Part shown: piece after piece, positions 46,601 through 56,007 of the stretch
Numbering within the stretch: position 1 is the stretch's first letter
Layout: each line of letters opens with the position of its first letter
Source of the DNA: Heliocidaris erythrogramma
Lineage: Eukaryota > Echinodermata > Echinoidea > Camarodonta > Echinometridae
Direction of reading: 5' to 3'
Assembly (NCBI GenBank): GCA_025617745.1
Contig: CM046873.1
Location: forward strand, 32,931,101 to 32,995,100
Length of the DNA: 64,000 bases
Made by a program: the position numbers and the translations under genes
Notes under the pieces: model-generated
What the model saw: the letters and a program-made list of their open reading frames with translations, nothing else
What the model was told of the DNA's origin: nothing
Databases searched by the model: none

Positions 46601-49600
46601 AGAAGCTACCCCTTCAACCCGGAGGATACGTCGGTCGATGGCAAGCCCGACAGGATATCACCTTGGAGTATAAATACGCAGAAGGTAAATGTAATGCCTG
46701 GGGAGCGTTTCATCAAGTGTTTTGTCAGTGATTTTTCCCGACAACTGTTATAATCTACTGAAATCCTTGCATCTGATTGGCTGAGAGCAAATTTGTTGGT
46801 AAAAATCACTGACAAAACACTTGATGAAACGCTCCCCCGAACAATCTGGGATGGAATTCTGGAGACTATGTCCCGTATTTCTCTAAAATGTAAACCCGTC
46901 CCTGGGTCTAGCTAAGGTCTAACTGAACTGAGGTATAATACTAAGTTTTCCTTTTGTTAAAAACATGACTTTAGACTATCCCCTCAGTTCAACTCTGTTA
47001 AAGATTTCAACTCTGTTGAAGATTTAAACAGTTTCTTGTCATATTTCAAATATGAGGGCATTTGAAAAGCAATCTTTTTCATATTACGTGCTACCATGGT
47101 TTCAGTGTACATAGAAAAAAAAGGAAGAATTTCAAACATTAGTTAATTACGAAGGTTGAGTTCAGATAAAGATGAAAAATAATTTGTGAGCTATTTTGTG
47201 TCAGTATGGATATCATGGAATAAATGTCCCTTAAAAAGGATCGCTCTTTAAATGCCCTCTTATACTCAAAGTATGACAAGAAATAGCTGAATTGTCTGGA
47301 CAAACTTTACTGCCACATGCAGTCCCATATGCACATTTCTGTGTGCAGTGCATTTTCAGCGAGACTGAGTCAATTTCTTATTTAAACTCAACTTTTAATT
47401 CCAAAACCTCATAGTGTACAACTATTCTCGTACATAATCAACCTTTTCCATTTGCTTCCAAATAGTTTCTTTCAGGGGCAGATCCGGGATTTTGTAAAGG
47501 AGGGGGGGGGGGGGGGCACTTTATCACATGACCAGAACTCGACTTGATCTTTAAGTTTACCATTATTCAAAATGCTCACAAGGTTATTTGCTACAAGTAC
47601 CTATGCTATGTCTGTTCGTGTATTCTTCGTAGGATCTCCTGAAGAGCGTAACGCCGTTGAGCGAGCTGTGTCTTTCGGCACCCGTCCCAACACGTACCGT
47701 GTGGATGGGAAAACCGACGATGTCAGCATCGAGATCTTACTCGCAGAGAAGATTCCGATTGGCAGCGACTTTGGACTCAAGGTGAAAGTGATCAACAAGA
47801 GCTCGGTTGAACGTGAAATCAGTCTCACCATGAATGCTCACATTTGCCACTACACTGGTAAGTAATAAAAAGAGATACTGGCAGCTCAGTTTCTCCTCAA
47901 CCCTTTCGAGATGATCGTGTTCATTTTGTTGTTTGGCTCAATAACTTTTGATGCAGAGCCCCAATATACCAGGTGCATGAGCTGAAAGAAGACAAATTTC
48001 TGCACATACTGGCAGTTTTGTTGCGTGATCAGTGTTGGCACCAGGAATTTTAGGAAAATGAGCTTTAAAATCCTCAAATTTGCAACATGTTGTTAGGTTC
48101 AATATTATTTTGTTTCTATACAAATTTGCAATTTTTTGAACACTTTGACATAGTTGCTATCCACATGTATAATTTTTGAGAGACATGACATATTATTAGA
48201 ACCATGTAGCACTAAAAGAAAAATATAACTGTTGCCAATTTAAAGAACAAAATTTGATCAATTCAATCCAATTTTATTTATTTTGATAAAAATCATGTGT
48301 GCAAGATGTAACCCCCTAAAAAAGGTTGGAGGGGGATCCATAACATAGTTGACATGGATTAAAAGTGATGATCTGGAAGTCCATCTTGCCAAAAATCATA
48401 TTTTATGAATGTGTCATCATGAAACATGGACAAATACTCGCCTTTCATTGTCATTAAATATGGTAAGAATGGTGTCTGCTGATATAAATAGAGTACCGAA
48501 GTGATGACGTCACAAAAAGCTATTTTTTAATTTTGACATTTTTTATACCATATCTCAAAGGAACATGGTGAAAAACATCCAGAGCCCAAATTTTATTGCA
48601 ATTGGCTCATTGGGCCCCGAGATATGGCCGCGTGAATACCTCCTTAGCCCCATTGAAGTCAGTGTTAAATTGGCCTGGTTCTTAACTGTTAAGAACCAGG
48701 CCAATTTACACTGACTTCAAAGGGGCTAATTAGATATTCATATAGCCATAACTTGGGCCACCATGAACTGATTCATGTCAAATTTGATGTGTGAACGTTT
48801 TCCATCATGCTCTACCTAAATATGGTCATAAAAATACTGAAATACAAAAATCAAAATTTGATGACGTCACACTTCGGTACTCTATGTGTAATAGCTAATA
48901 AGCTATCCTCTGAGTTCTAGTCTCAAATTCATTATATAAATACCTGAACTCAGTGATATCAAGTTACGATTGATTTGAATCTCTCGAAAATCTTTATAAG
49001 ACAGGGTCCTGACCACACACTTGACTGCTCTTAAAAACTGAAGTCAGATTTTCTTCTAAATAATCATTTTCAAAATCGGCCCTCTATAGTTTGTGTTTAT
49101 TCTTTGCATTTTTTCATCACCTACGACAAAGCTGTTCAATCTCTTGTTTATCTTTTTTAAAGGTGTCTTGGCTAAAAAAAATTTTTGGAACTCTTTAAGG
49201 TGTTCAATTTCTTGATTATCTTGATTTTATTTATCTGATCTTGTTTATTATGATTTTCTTGTTAATCTTAATTTTTAAGGTGTTCTTGCGAAGAAGCTTC
49301 AGACCGAGAAGAAAAAGTTGAAAGTTCAATCCGGTGAATCTTTTCATGATCTTGGGATGATCCAGGCCCAGATGTATGCTGGTATGCTGGTTGACCAGGC
49401 CTGCATTAAGTTCTACGTCTTTGGGAAAGTGACGGTAAGGAAAAAAAAAGTTACTTGTGGGATTGTGACTATTTATACACTACTTGTACAACAACTGTAT
49501 TAATCCAATGACTAGTGAATTCACTAATTCCCATAGGCTTAACACAGGGACCACCTGGTTCCCATGTGAAATGGGTTAACTTGGAACAGAGTTCAGGAAT

Positions 49601-52308
49601 CTCCATGCAATGCTTATGGTCAAAATAAATCACTTTTCCCTCCTCAAATTGGCAAAAGTTGTTCTTATTTTCCACTCTTATGTTGTTTGAAAAAATAAAA
49701 GTGTTTATTAAAATGAACCAATGGGATCTGAAAATTACAAAATCTAACAGAAAAATTGCCGGTTTGTACACAAATATAGGGATTATATATCCACACTGCG
49801 TTGCCAATCTAGGGACTTTAATGATACTTTAATGATTAGTTTTAAAAAAAATAATAAAAATCGCTTTTATTCGTGAACTTCACAACGTACTGTATTGGAA
49901 ATAGACTCAAAGTTTTCAGTGATTTTTGCTCTTTCTGCCCATCAAAGATAATACAAAAACAGCACTAAACAGAGACACCGTACTGCTACAATGTATATGG
50001 GTTAACAAAACCTTTATGTATCACATTGAATGTTTTCAAACTAAAAGACCATTATAATGAAGGAGATGCATGTACAACTTTTGGGTTACAGTTCCCAGAT
50101 AACATTATGGCAAAAAGATTTTTCAATCATACAGGCATGGACATAAATGAGTCAACATATTTATAATTCTTTTCACCACAGCAAAATTTCTTTTTTCAAT
50201 GCAATAGGCCTATATTTAGTATTCTTTCTCTATAAATCAGTTGTTTTTATTATTTTTAATATTTTGACATTTTTTACAAGGTTGAACGAATACGTACACT
50301 TTAACAATGTTACCTTTCTGTTATTATTTTGTCGTTTTGTTGATCGATTTATTGTTTTCTTTCTTTTATATATGTTTGTACTTTTATGCTTGCCAATTGA
50401 CAGGAAACTTCCCAACAGACTGTTAGCCAGGATACGGTGTACCTCACCCCACCAAACATGGAGACGGCCATCAAGATCGTTGGTCAACAGGTTGAAGCCA
50501 TGGTTGAGTTTGTGAACCCCTTGCCCATCCCGCTCACCAACTGCTCCATCAACTTTGAGGGCGCTCGTCTTCTGCGCAGCATGGCAAACTTCCCTAGGTA
50601 AGTACAGTACTGTGCAGTGGGATTAAGAAAAACAAATTGACACTTTTTATTAACAGCGTCTGTTCTTTTTAAGAGTGAATTGTACTGACAGGGTATTTTC
50701 CTTGCTTCTTTTGGTACCATGTTTGTAGGATGATATTTCATGGTTGGCTGCCCAGGGGTCAGTTTACGTTACCAGGTCAATACCCTCTTGCGCCAACTGA
50801 ATAATATAATTATGGAATAAAATAAACAAAAAAGTATAATCATACACAATGTATTCAGCTTACAATTTATTTTGAATAAGAATTGTTATATTCCACATAC
50901 TCTTGCCGTTAGATTGGTCAAAAGGTAATCATGTGATAAAACATAGTTTTCCCAATCAATCAACCCAAGAAGAAAAGTTTGTGACCTTGATGGAATAGTC
51001 CTTATGTGTTTCGCTGATCTCTTCAGTCCATTACAGAGTCACAATGCGTTATCAATATTTTGGGTATGTGCGAAATGAAAGTGCGTGACCTTTACGAATA
51101 GACAAATTGAAAAGTATGTGACCTTTACGAATAGCTCCATATGCGTGCTAAAATAAGCGCGCATTGCCCAATCGTGCGCTTAAAGGGATAAAACAATTCC
51201 GCGCACCCAGGTAGGGGTACGGTTTATGGTGGTTTTAACATCTTTTGTGAGTTCGGGCCTAAATGTCTTTTTCGAGAAGTAGACACTAATGACCTTTCTC
51301 GTAGCAGTTGAATGTTTCAGATGTGGAATATAAAGCAAATAATCATCTTTTTGATTGCAGGCGATGAGACGTACTATCACTTCCTCGGCGATCTCATCTG
51401 AATGTATAACGCCATCTTTCCTCAGCTTCGGAAAGATAGCTACATCCAGATCGCCTCGGAAGTGATAGTTTGTCCCATCACCTTCACCAACGGTAATTAT
51501 TTGCTTACTATGTTTTGGGTCCTCAAACAAGAATAGCTGGGCTCATTGTGAAGTTTGTTGTTATTGAATATACAGTTGAAACTCGGTATAGATAAGTCTG
51601 ATATAACAATATTGCTGATATAACAAGGTAATAATCCGGTCCCAACTCTTTATATTCTATTGTCTTTTAACCTGATATAACGAGATGCTTGCTATAACAA
51701 GGTAATTTTGATGGTCCCAAGGACCTCGTTATACCGAGTTTCCACTGTATATTTCAAGCCCAATTATAAGTAAAAATTTTAAACCCGACAATTTCATGTA
51801 GTATTATTGGTTATTTATAACTATAGCACTCATATTCGCCAAGTAGGATGCTAGAGGCGCTCCAATATTACCCCAGCTCTAGCTAGGCTAATGATCTTGG
51901 CTCTTACCGCATTCAAGGAATTATTTCCTGCCATACCCATTTTCACCTGGGTTGAGAGTGGCACATGTAGACTAAATGTCTTGTCAAAGGACAGTATAGT
52001 GCCCTGCTGGGGTTTGAACTCACAACCTTCCCATCCCCAGTCAAGCATGTAGACCGCTTGACTACAAAACCTCTATGACAGTAGGTGGCACTGTAGGGCT
52101 GCGTATGTTCTAACAACGTCCCTGAATGTTACCACTAGTATTATTCTCTTTGTCTATTTGGTCTCTCAGTGATGTTCCTGCCAAGGGAAAATTCACGCAC
52201 AAGATCAGGTTCTCACCTCGCGAGAAGGGACAGAGAACTCTTGTCATCGACTTTGACTCCAAGCAAATCGGCAACATCACTGACGTCGTTGACATCGAGA
52301 TCCCATAG
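37652..52308 (+). CDS. TGM: Transglutaminase, 745 aa, 13 exons
   Basis: Coding exons: 37659-37820, 39255-39399, 39721-39921, 40723-40951, 42713-42855, 43312-43541, 44510-44642, 45715-45787, 46476-46684, 47633-47857, 49280-49434, 50404-50597 and 52170-52308. Every phase fits, giving 745 aa. Transglutaminases form calcium-dependent isopeptide bonds between Gln and Lys. The order is: a ~55-aa N-terminal extension, a beta-sandwich (about 56-175), the catalytic core and two C-terminal beta-barrels (about 515-745). The triad is intact: Cys ~323 in YGQCWVFSG, His ~383 in WNFHVWNEA and Asp ~406 in [11 protein letters not shown]. The spacings of 60 and 23 residues match the family. A core motif is [16 protein letters not shown]. 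There is no signal peptide, as usual for this family. The start is the first ATG in the exon, although an upstream exon may add a few residues. Intron 8 uses a GC donor. Confidence 0.96.
37903..37982 (+). repeat. 80-bp element with inverted ends, copy 2
   Basis: Starts TTAATCTGTTGACTACTGAA and ends CAATGGGTTAA. The core CTCTCAGTCCCATAGACTTA follows the family order. It lies in the first intron after the transglutaminase start exon. Confidence 0.8.
38308..38997. mobile_element. TIR element, ~690 bp, perfect 23-bp inverted ends
   Basis: GGAGCTGTAAATAGAAGGAG plus TGG at the left end is the exact reverse complement of the right end (38974-38996). It lies in the intron between 37820 and 39255. 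It holds open frames of 80-90 codons that I do not recognise. The target duplication is unclear. Confidence 0.85.
40347..40598. mobile_element. Foldback MITE, ~250 bp
   Basis: The arms pair closely: AGCGGACAAAATATACAGCT and AGCTGTATATTTTGTCCGCT, then GGTAGACAAAAGAACATCCC and its complement nearer the centre. The outer ends CACTATGAAC/GTTCATAGTG also match. It sits in the intron before the exon at 40723. Confidence 0.87.
41304..41662 (-). repeat. Full-length tRNA-type SINE (minus strand)
   Basis: Read on the minus strand, it opens with GTTGTGGATCAGTGGACAAG and a perfect B box GGTTCGAATCC (complement at about 41598-41608). The shared body CGGCAAGACGCTAATCTGCA and CCACTCTCCACCCAGGTG follows. 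It ends ATTATAAATGCCAGG and an ATT tail. It is the best-preserved SINE here. Confidence 0.85.
41749..41800 (+). pseudogene. Relic duplicate of a transglutaminase exon 3' end
   Basis: CAGGACATCGTCATCAACGT through CTTCAAAAGTAAGTAGGG parallels the end of the true exon at 40910-40951 (GAGGACACCGTCATCAATGT ... CTCGAAAAGTAAGTTTGG), including the splice donor. It would encode [12 protein letters not shown] against [13 protein letters not shown]. The duplicated intron resumes at about 42186 (TATCAGTTTAGATTTCTAAT against TATCAGTGTAGATATCTAAT), after two MITE insertions. Confidence 0.75.
41810..41942. mobile_element. Short palindromic MITE, GTTTCATCAAG subfamily
   Basis: The left end GGGGAACGTTTCATCAAGTC faces the right end CACTTGATGAAACACTGCCC. 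The core, inverted relative to other copies, reads GCCAATCAGATGCAAGGATT. It is inserted in the duplicated transglutaminase intron next to the element at 41943-42187. Confidence 0.85.
41943..42187. mobile_element. Foldback MITE, second copy of the 29836-30086 family
   Basis: GGTGTTCTGAAAAATGTTATC at the left end and GTGACATAGTTTTCAGAATA at the right end are inverted. The internal GGGACATCCGCGGAGGCACC matches ACATCCGCGCAAGCACC in the copy at 29836-30086. Confidence 0.78.
42459..42615 (+). repeat. tRNA-type SINE copy (plus orientation)
   Basis: Starts TAGAGGTGTTGTAGTTGAG and carries the B-box-like GTAGGTTCAAGCCC near 42511-42524. The body GGCAAGTCATTAGTCTGCAT and CACCCAGGAGTTAAACAGGG follows. 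It lies about 100 bp before the transglutaminase exon at 42713. Confidence 0.72.
42983..43062 (-). repeat. 80-bp element with inverted ends, copy 3 (reverse)
   Basis: Reads TTAACCCACATTCTACGGGA to GTAGGCAACAGGTTAA. The core GTATTAAGCCTATGAGAG is the complement of CTCTCATAGGCTTAATAC in family order. Confidence 0.8.
44395..44500. repeat. Short tandem repeat, TTTGTCATTGTCTCTGACCT-type units
   Basis: About three to four ~30-bp units with CTTCACATTACCTTTGTCAT lie immediately before the acceptor of the exon carrying the catalytic His and Asp (44510). Confidence 0.75.
45445..45640. repeat. Possible pogo/Tigger-like MITE
   Basis: ATGAAACCTGTATAGAAAGA near the left end recurs as complementary GGTGGTCTTTCTA/GTGGTCTTTCTAAACAGGT at the right end. 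The pattern resembles the Tigger-like element at 51571-51750. The ends are diffuse. Confidence 0.45.
45788..45793 (+). other. GC-type splice donor (GCAAGT) of transglutaminase intron 8
   Basis: The exon ends ACACCAA and the next six bases are GCAAGT, a perfect donor apart from C for T. Joining to the acceptor at 46475 gives Asp-Thr-Lys-Phe-Thr-Phe-Ala-Glu-Val, the conserved family sequence. The nearest GT (CAAGTC) would break the reading frame. Confidence 0.88.
45868..45982. mobile_element. Short palindromic MITE, GGGCCC subfamily, left end degraded
   Basis: The core CCTTGCATCCGATTGGCTCA and the right end TTTTATGAAACGGGCCCC are clear. The left terminus is lost or diverged (TTAACAATAACCGATATAAG). 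Confidence 0.75.
46018..47180. repeat. Dispersed repeat related to 58779-59142
   Basis: AAGATAAAGTTGAGTTCTGG near 46022 and GAGGGCATTTGAAAAGCAAT near 47053 match segments of the element at 58779-59142 (AAGATAAAGTTGAGTTCTGG and GAGGGCATTTGAAGTGCTAT). Here the pieces are separated by the exon at 46476-46684 and a MITE, so they may be parts of two copies. Confidence 0.5.
46700..46836. mobile_element. Short palindromic MITE, GGGAGCGTTTCATCAAG subfamily
   Basis: The left end GGGAGCGTTTCATCAAGTG and the right end CACTTGATGAAACGCTCCC are perfect inverted complements. Pairing continues through TTTTGTCAGTGATTTTT. It starts only about 15 bp after the donor of the transglutaminase exon ending at 46684. 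Confidence 0.9.
48488..48885. mobile_element. Foldback MITE, ~398 bp, TA-flanked
   Basis: ATAGAGTACCGAAGTGATGA at the left and CACTTCGGTACTCTAT-type sequence at the right are inverted, and the GATGACGTCAC motif is present on both arms. The centre (about 48647-48726) is an almost perfect hairpin around AACTGTTAAG with arms GGCCTGGTTCTTAAC and complement. Confidence 0.9.
49500..49579 (+). repeat. 80-bp element with inverted ends, copy 4
   Basis: TTAATCCAATGACTAGTGAA to GTGAAATGGGTTAA, with the core TAATTCCCATAGGCTTAACA then CAGGGACCACCTGGTTCCC. Confidence 0.78.
51180..51530 (-). other. Unassigned minus-strand open frame, 116 codons, in a transglutaminase intron
   Basis: The frame starts [19 protein letters not shown], contains [20 protein letters not shown] and [19 protein letters not shown], and ends IVLSL. 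Its composition looks more protein-like than neighbouring frames. A local inverted repeat lies within it: GATGAGACGTACTATCACTT at about 51363 against the complement of AAGTGATAGTTTGTCCCATC at about 51460. I recognise no family and cannot show it is expressed. It could be a transposon fragment. Confidence 0.25.
51571..51750. mobile_element. pogo/Tigger-like MITE, ~180 bp
   Basis: TACAGTTGAAACTCGGTATA at the left and TATACCGAGTTTCCACTGTA at the right are inverted and start and end with TA. The CAGTNGAAxCTCGxTATA form matches known Tigger ends. The interior repeats GATATAACAAGGTAAT and CTATAACAAGGTAATTTT. Confidence 0.85.
51846..52078 (-). repeat. tRNA-type SINE (minus strand)
   Basis: On the minus strand: GAGGTTTTGTAGTCAAGCGG (A-box side) and GAGTTCAAACCCC (B box). 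The body GACAAGACATTTAGTCTACA, CAACCCAGGTGAAAATGGG and the tail GGGTAATATTGGAGCGCCTC follow. It lies just before the last transglutaminase exon. Confidence 0.8.
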
Positions 52309-53822
52309 GTCCATCCTCCAGCCTGACCGTGCCTTGGAAAACTCAAACCGTTGTAGTTGTAGGTATAGATGACACTTTTCACTGATAGTGTTGATAGGTT
52401 CACTTTTCCTTTGCTTCTTGTTTTAATGCTGAAATAGAAGGCATACATACGGCTCTTGCTCTACTTATCTTTTATACATACCTGTACTTTACTCACATTT
52501 GGTTACATATGTTATTACTTAATACATAATTATCGTCTTTAAACTACGGACTCCTGAAAATTCTTTGTATGCCACAATCACAAGGGATAGGATAGGAAGA
52601 TAGTTCTTGTCTTTCCTGTATCAGGAGAAAATTAAGGACAAAAATATATATTTCAGAAATATGAAAATGAAACATGGAATATTTCTTAGTTTATTATATA
52701 CATTTGAAATATTGCCATTTGATGATATAGTTTGAAGTTCTCATATTTTGAAGGATTTAATTCTCAAAAACTATACTTTTTTTTCTTACCATTTATGTTA
52801 TATAAAACAACAGCTAGACATAGATTGCATCATGTCTTTAATTTCATGTTAGTAGTTAGCTATCATTTTTTTTTTGATCATGTTTACATGGAATGCATCA
52901 GTACTTCGAGAAAAGATCTAGTGTGTGAATTTTCTTTTGTAACCACAATTGTACTGAGCTATGATTGTTAATGTGCCTTCATTTCCTTTCAATACACTAA
53001 ATCTCTCTTGTCTGTTGAAACAGGCTGCTATTTTCACATTATAAAACTTGTATTTTTCTATCTGTCCATTTTTGATGCATGATTTTCTTTTGAATTAGTA
53101 TAGTGTATTATTAGGCAGGATCAGGATCAGGGCTTGTTGTGAAGTTTTTACAGTAGTTGGCAGATTTAATCGTACAAAAACATTTTAATCATGATATTTG
53201 CATTTTAAATTTGTCTATCACTTTGAGTTTTCTTCAGTATATATACATTTACAGATAACAAACGTTGATCATAGATGAAAATCAGATAACCTTCTTTTTC
53301 AATATTTTTTTCTTCAAAATGACCGGATCATGGTAGATTCTTAATTCAGTTTGATACATAGAATTCAGAACTCAATCATGTAGAGGTAATTATTGTATGT
53401 TATTGATACATGTAAAGAAACAGTAATATTCACAGTGAAAGATCATTGGTTAAGGTACATTAGCGCAACGTCCGGAACGCAAAATGCATTTTGTTTAAAA
53501 TCATAATTTTATTGCATTAAGGTAGAAAGATATCATGAAGCCATAGAGAGGGTTGAAATACATCTACCACCTTGATTAGGCTTAATATTACCCAAACTGT
53601 CAGCAGATATGACATGGTACAACTTTTTATTCACGTCTATTATCAACACTTATGCCGTTAGCGTTACGGACGCGACTTTTCGTGCCACTCCATTTCGCTA
53701 ATGATATAAGCTACCTAATTTGGGTTGTTATTTAATGTATCCAGGTGCTGTCATCTATCATCATACATCGTAGATCAATTCGAACTCTTCATTTAACTGT
53801 TACAACAGAGTGAACAAATAAA
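52309..53822 (+). other. Transglutaminase 3' UTR with candidate poly(A) signal
   Basis: Non-coding AT-rich sequence after the TAG. An AATAAA lies at 53817-53822. The true cleavage site may be earlier or later. Confidence 0.45.
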
Positions 53823-54890
53823 GATTGTAGGATTCTGAAATGTAATCATACCGAGGTAAATTCATTGTCTTGTTTAAAATACAAGATTCAATACCAGTTA
53901 CGCTCGTGCAGGGAGGGGTTATGGTACATAAAGATGCATGGGACTGCAAAATGGTGGAGTGTTGAAAATCATATTTTCTGCATAGAGGTATGATATGTAG
54001 AACCATGTCATTAGGACATGTAGTTAGTAATGTCTACTACCTTGATTAGGCTAAATATGACTGAAGCTGTCATTCAGATGCATCAAGTTGCATTTTGAAA
54101 TTCGCCGGTATCACTAACAATTCTCTCTCTATCAGTCTTGCCATTGTGCCTAATATCTTAAACACAGAATGTCACATGTACTAACAAAAAAAAATTCTCC
54201 AAATGCACAAGTGTACTGTACATGGGTATAGGTACTAGTTTATTTCTTCACAATGTTTATGTTGCTCTTTTTGAAAAATTGCTCTTTTGTGCTTGTTAAA
54301 GATTTCATACAGGGTATATTGTAATGCCTCATAAAGGTTTCTGACACATAGGCCTATATTTTGTTTTTAATAATAAGATTAATGGAAGTGATACTATTGT
54401 TTGGGTCAAATCAACTCCACAAAATAAATTCCCCATATGATGGGCTACACATTATATCAAGTCAGACTTTTTGAGTGATTTCATAAAACGACCCTTGCCC
54501 TCTTCTCTCTCTCTCTCTCTCTGTGCCTCTCCCCCTTTCTCTCTCTCTCTCACTCTCTGCTTCTTCCCCTCTCTCTCTCTTTCTGTCTGTCTGTCTCTCT
54601 GTCTCTCTGTCTCTCTCTGTCTCTCTGTCTCTCTCTGTCTCTCTCTGTCTCTCTGGTCTTAATCTGACTCTGTATTTTAACCTCCATATATCCCTGTCTC
54701 ATTTCCCTCTACGTATCTTCTTGACGCTCTGTTTTCTCTCTGTCTCTCCTTTTTTCTCCCCAGTATTCTGCCTTTTCAAGCCTTTGCTCTATCTCTTTAT
54801 CAAAGTCTTTTCACTCGCCACTTGTTGTTATGTCTCAAAGTTTGTCTCCCCTTCCCTTTCTTTTCTCTGTATGTCTCTTAGTACTGATGA
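53823..54890. other. Intergenic DNA with CT microsatellite
   Basis: Contains a (CT/CTGT)n repeat at about 54505-54655. A motif CCTTGATTAGGCTAAATATG near 54040 also occurs near 53571 (CCTTGATTAGGCTTAATATT), a local dispersed repeat. No gene is supported. Confidence 0.45.
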
Positions 54891-55102
54891 TAGTGATGAT
54901 GATAATGAGGATGAGGAGGATGGTACTGATGATAGTGATGAGGAGGAGGATGGTACTGATGATAGTGATGATGATAATGAGGAGGAGGAGGATGGTACTG
55001 ATGATAGTGATGATGATGAGGAGGAGGAGGATGGTACTGATGATAGTGATGATGATAATGAGGAGGTGGATGGTAATGATAGTGATGATGATGATGAACT
55101 GA
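54886..55102 (+). repeat. (GATGATAGTGATGATGAG)n minisatellite with acidic open frame
   Basis: Imperfect units of GATGGTACTGATGATAGTGA plus GATGATGAGGAGGAG repeat five or six times. The frame encodes Asp/Glu-rich TDDSDDDNEEEEDG units and runs to a stop at 55182, close to an AATAAA near 55181. A TTAG precedes the repeat and could be an acceptor. An exon is possible but the simplest reading is a minisatellite. Confidence 0.6.
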
Positions 55103-55804
55103 ATAGTGGTCCAGATATCGCCTTGAAACAGCTAAAAAAAAACAATACGAAAGTTAAAGTTGAAAAACAAAGAAATACATAATAAATTCGTAAAACAATA
55201 GAATACATGAGAATTGAAATCACTTTCAATTGTTCTCCTTCATAATAATGTTTTTAATGTTTATATAGAGCTTTTTGCACAGCAATTTTATCTCCAGGGC
55301 CTTTCATTTCTTGATATCACTCAAGAATTTGTATTTACGCATATAATTTTGCATAAATTATCATATAAGATAAAAAAGAAAAATAAAGATTTACATATAG
55401 ATGGATTTGTGTTCTATACATGATTATCGAGGTCTGTGCAAAATCATCCCCCCAGTCCTCAATACCTCCAAAATAGCCTAGTCTTTTTAGGGTTAAGGTG
55501 TACTAAAGGTACTTCATCCCTTTTGCAGCCCTAATTTTTGAAGTTGTGCGAGTCTGCGATAAATTAAAAAAGAATTTTAATTGAAAATAATAAGTGAAAG
55601 TAATAACAACAGTTTGGTAACATTTTATGTTTTTTCGACAAAAAAAAAAAAAAAAAAAAAAAAATCGCGTAATTTCTAAAAGTTATTTGACCGTATTATA
55701 GGATCTCTATGTGATTTCTGAATAGCTCCCTCTGCGACAAAGGCAAGATTGAAAAAACAAACAAATAAGGAAAGAAAAGACAAATTTTCCGGGGAGGAAA
55801 AGCA
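55103..55804. other. Non-coding spacer
   Basis: AT-rich with a poly-A tract near 55640-55664. Nothing else recognised. Confidence 0.45.
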
Positions 55805-55999
55805 CAGTGGCGGCACCAGGATTTTTAAAGTGCGGGGTGGGGCAAATGGGGGGCAAAAGAAAATGTTGGGGGGGGGGGGGGGGGGGGGCAAGGGCGGACA
55901 AAAAAAAATTCTCCACCCTTTTTTTTTTCACTCCCGAAAATTATTTGGGGGGGGGGGGGGCAACTGGGGGGCAAAGCTTCTGACTTGGTGCCGCCACTG
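55805..55999. mobile_element. hAT MITE, 195 bp, perfect 8-bp target duplication
   Basis: CAGTGGCGGCACCAGGATTT at the left, GGTGCCGCCACTG at the right, flanked by GAAAAGCA at 55797-55804 and again at 56000-56007. The terminal parts match both ends of the 4.9-kb element at 31859-36758: AAATGTTGGGGG...CAAGGGCGGAC and TCACTCC(C)GAAAATTATT. It therefore looks like an internal deletion derivative. Confidence 0.93.
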
Positions 56000-56007
56000 G
56001 AAAAGCA

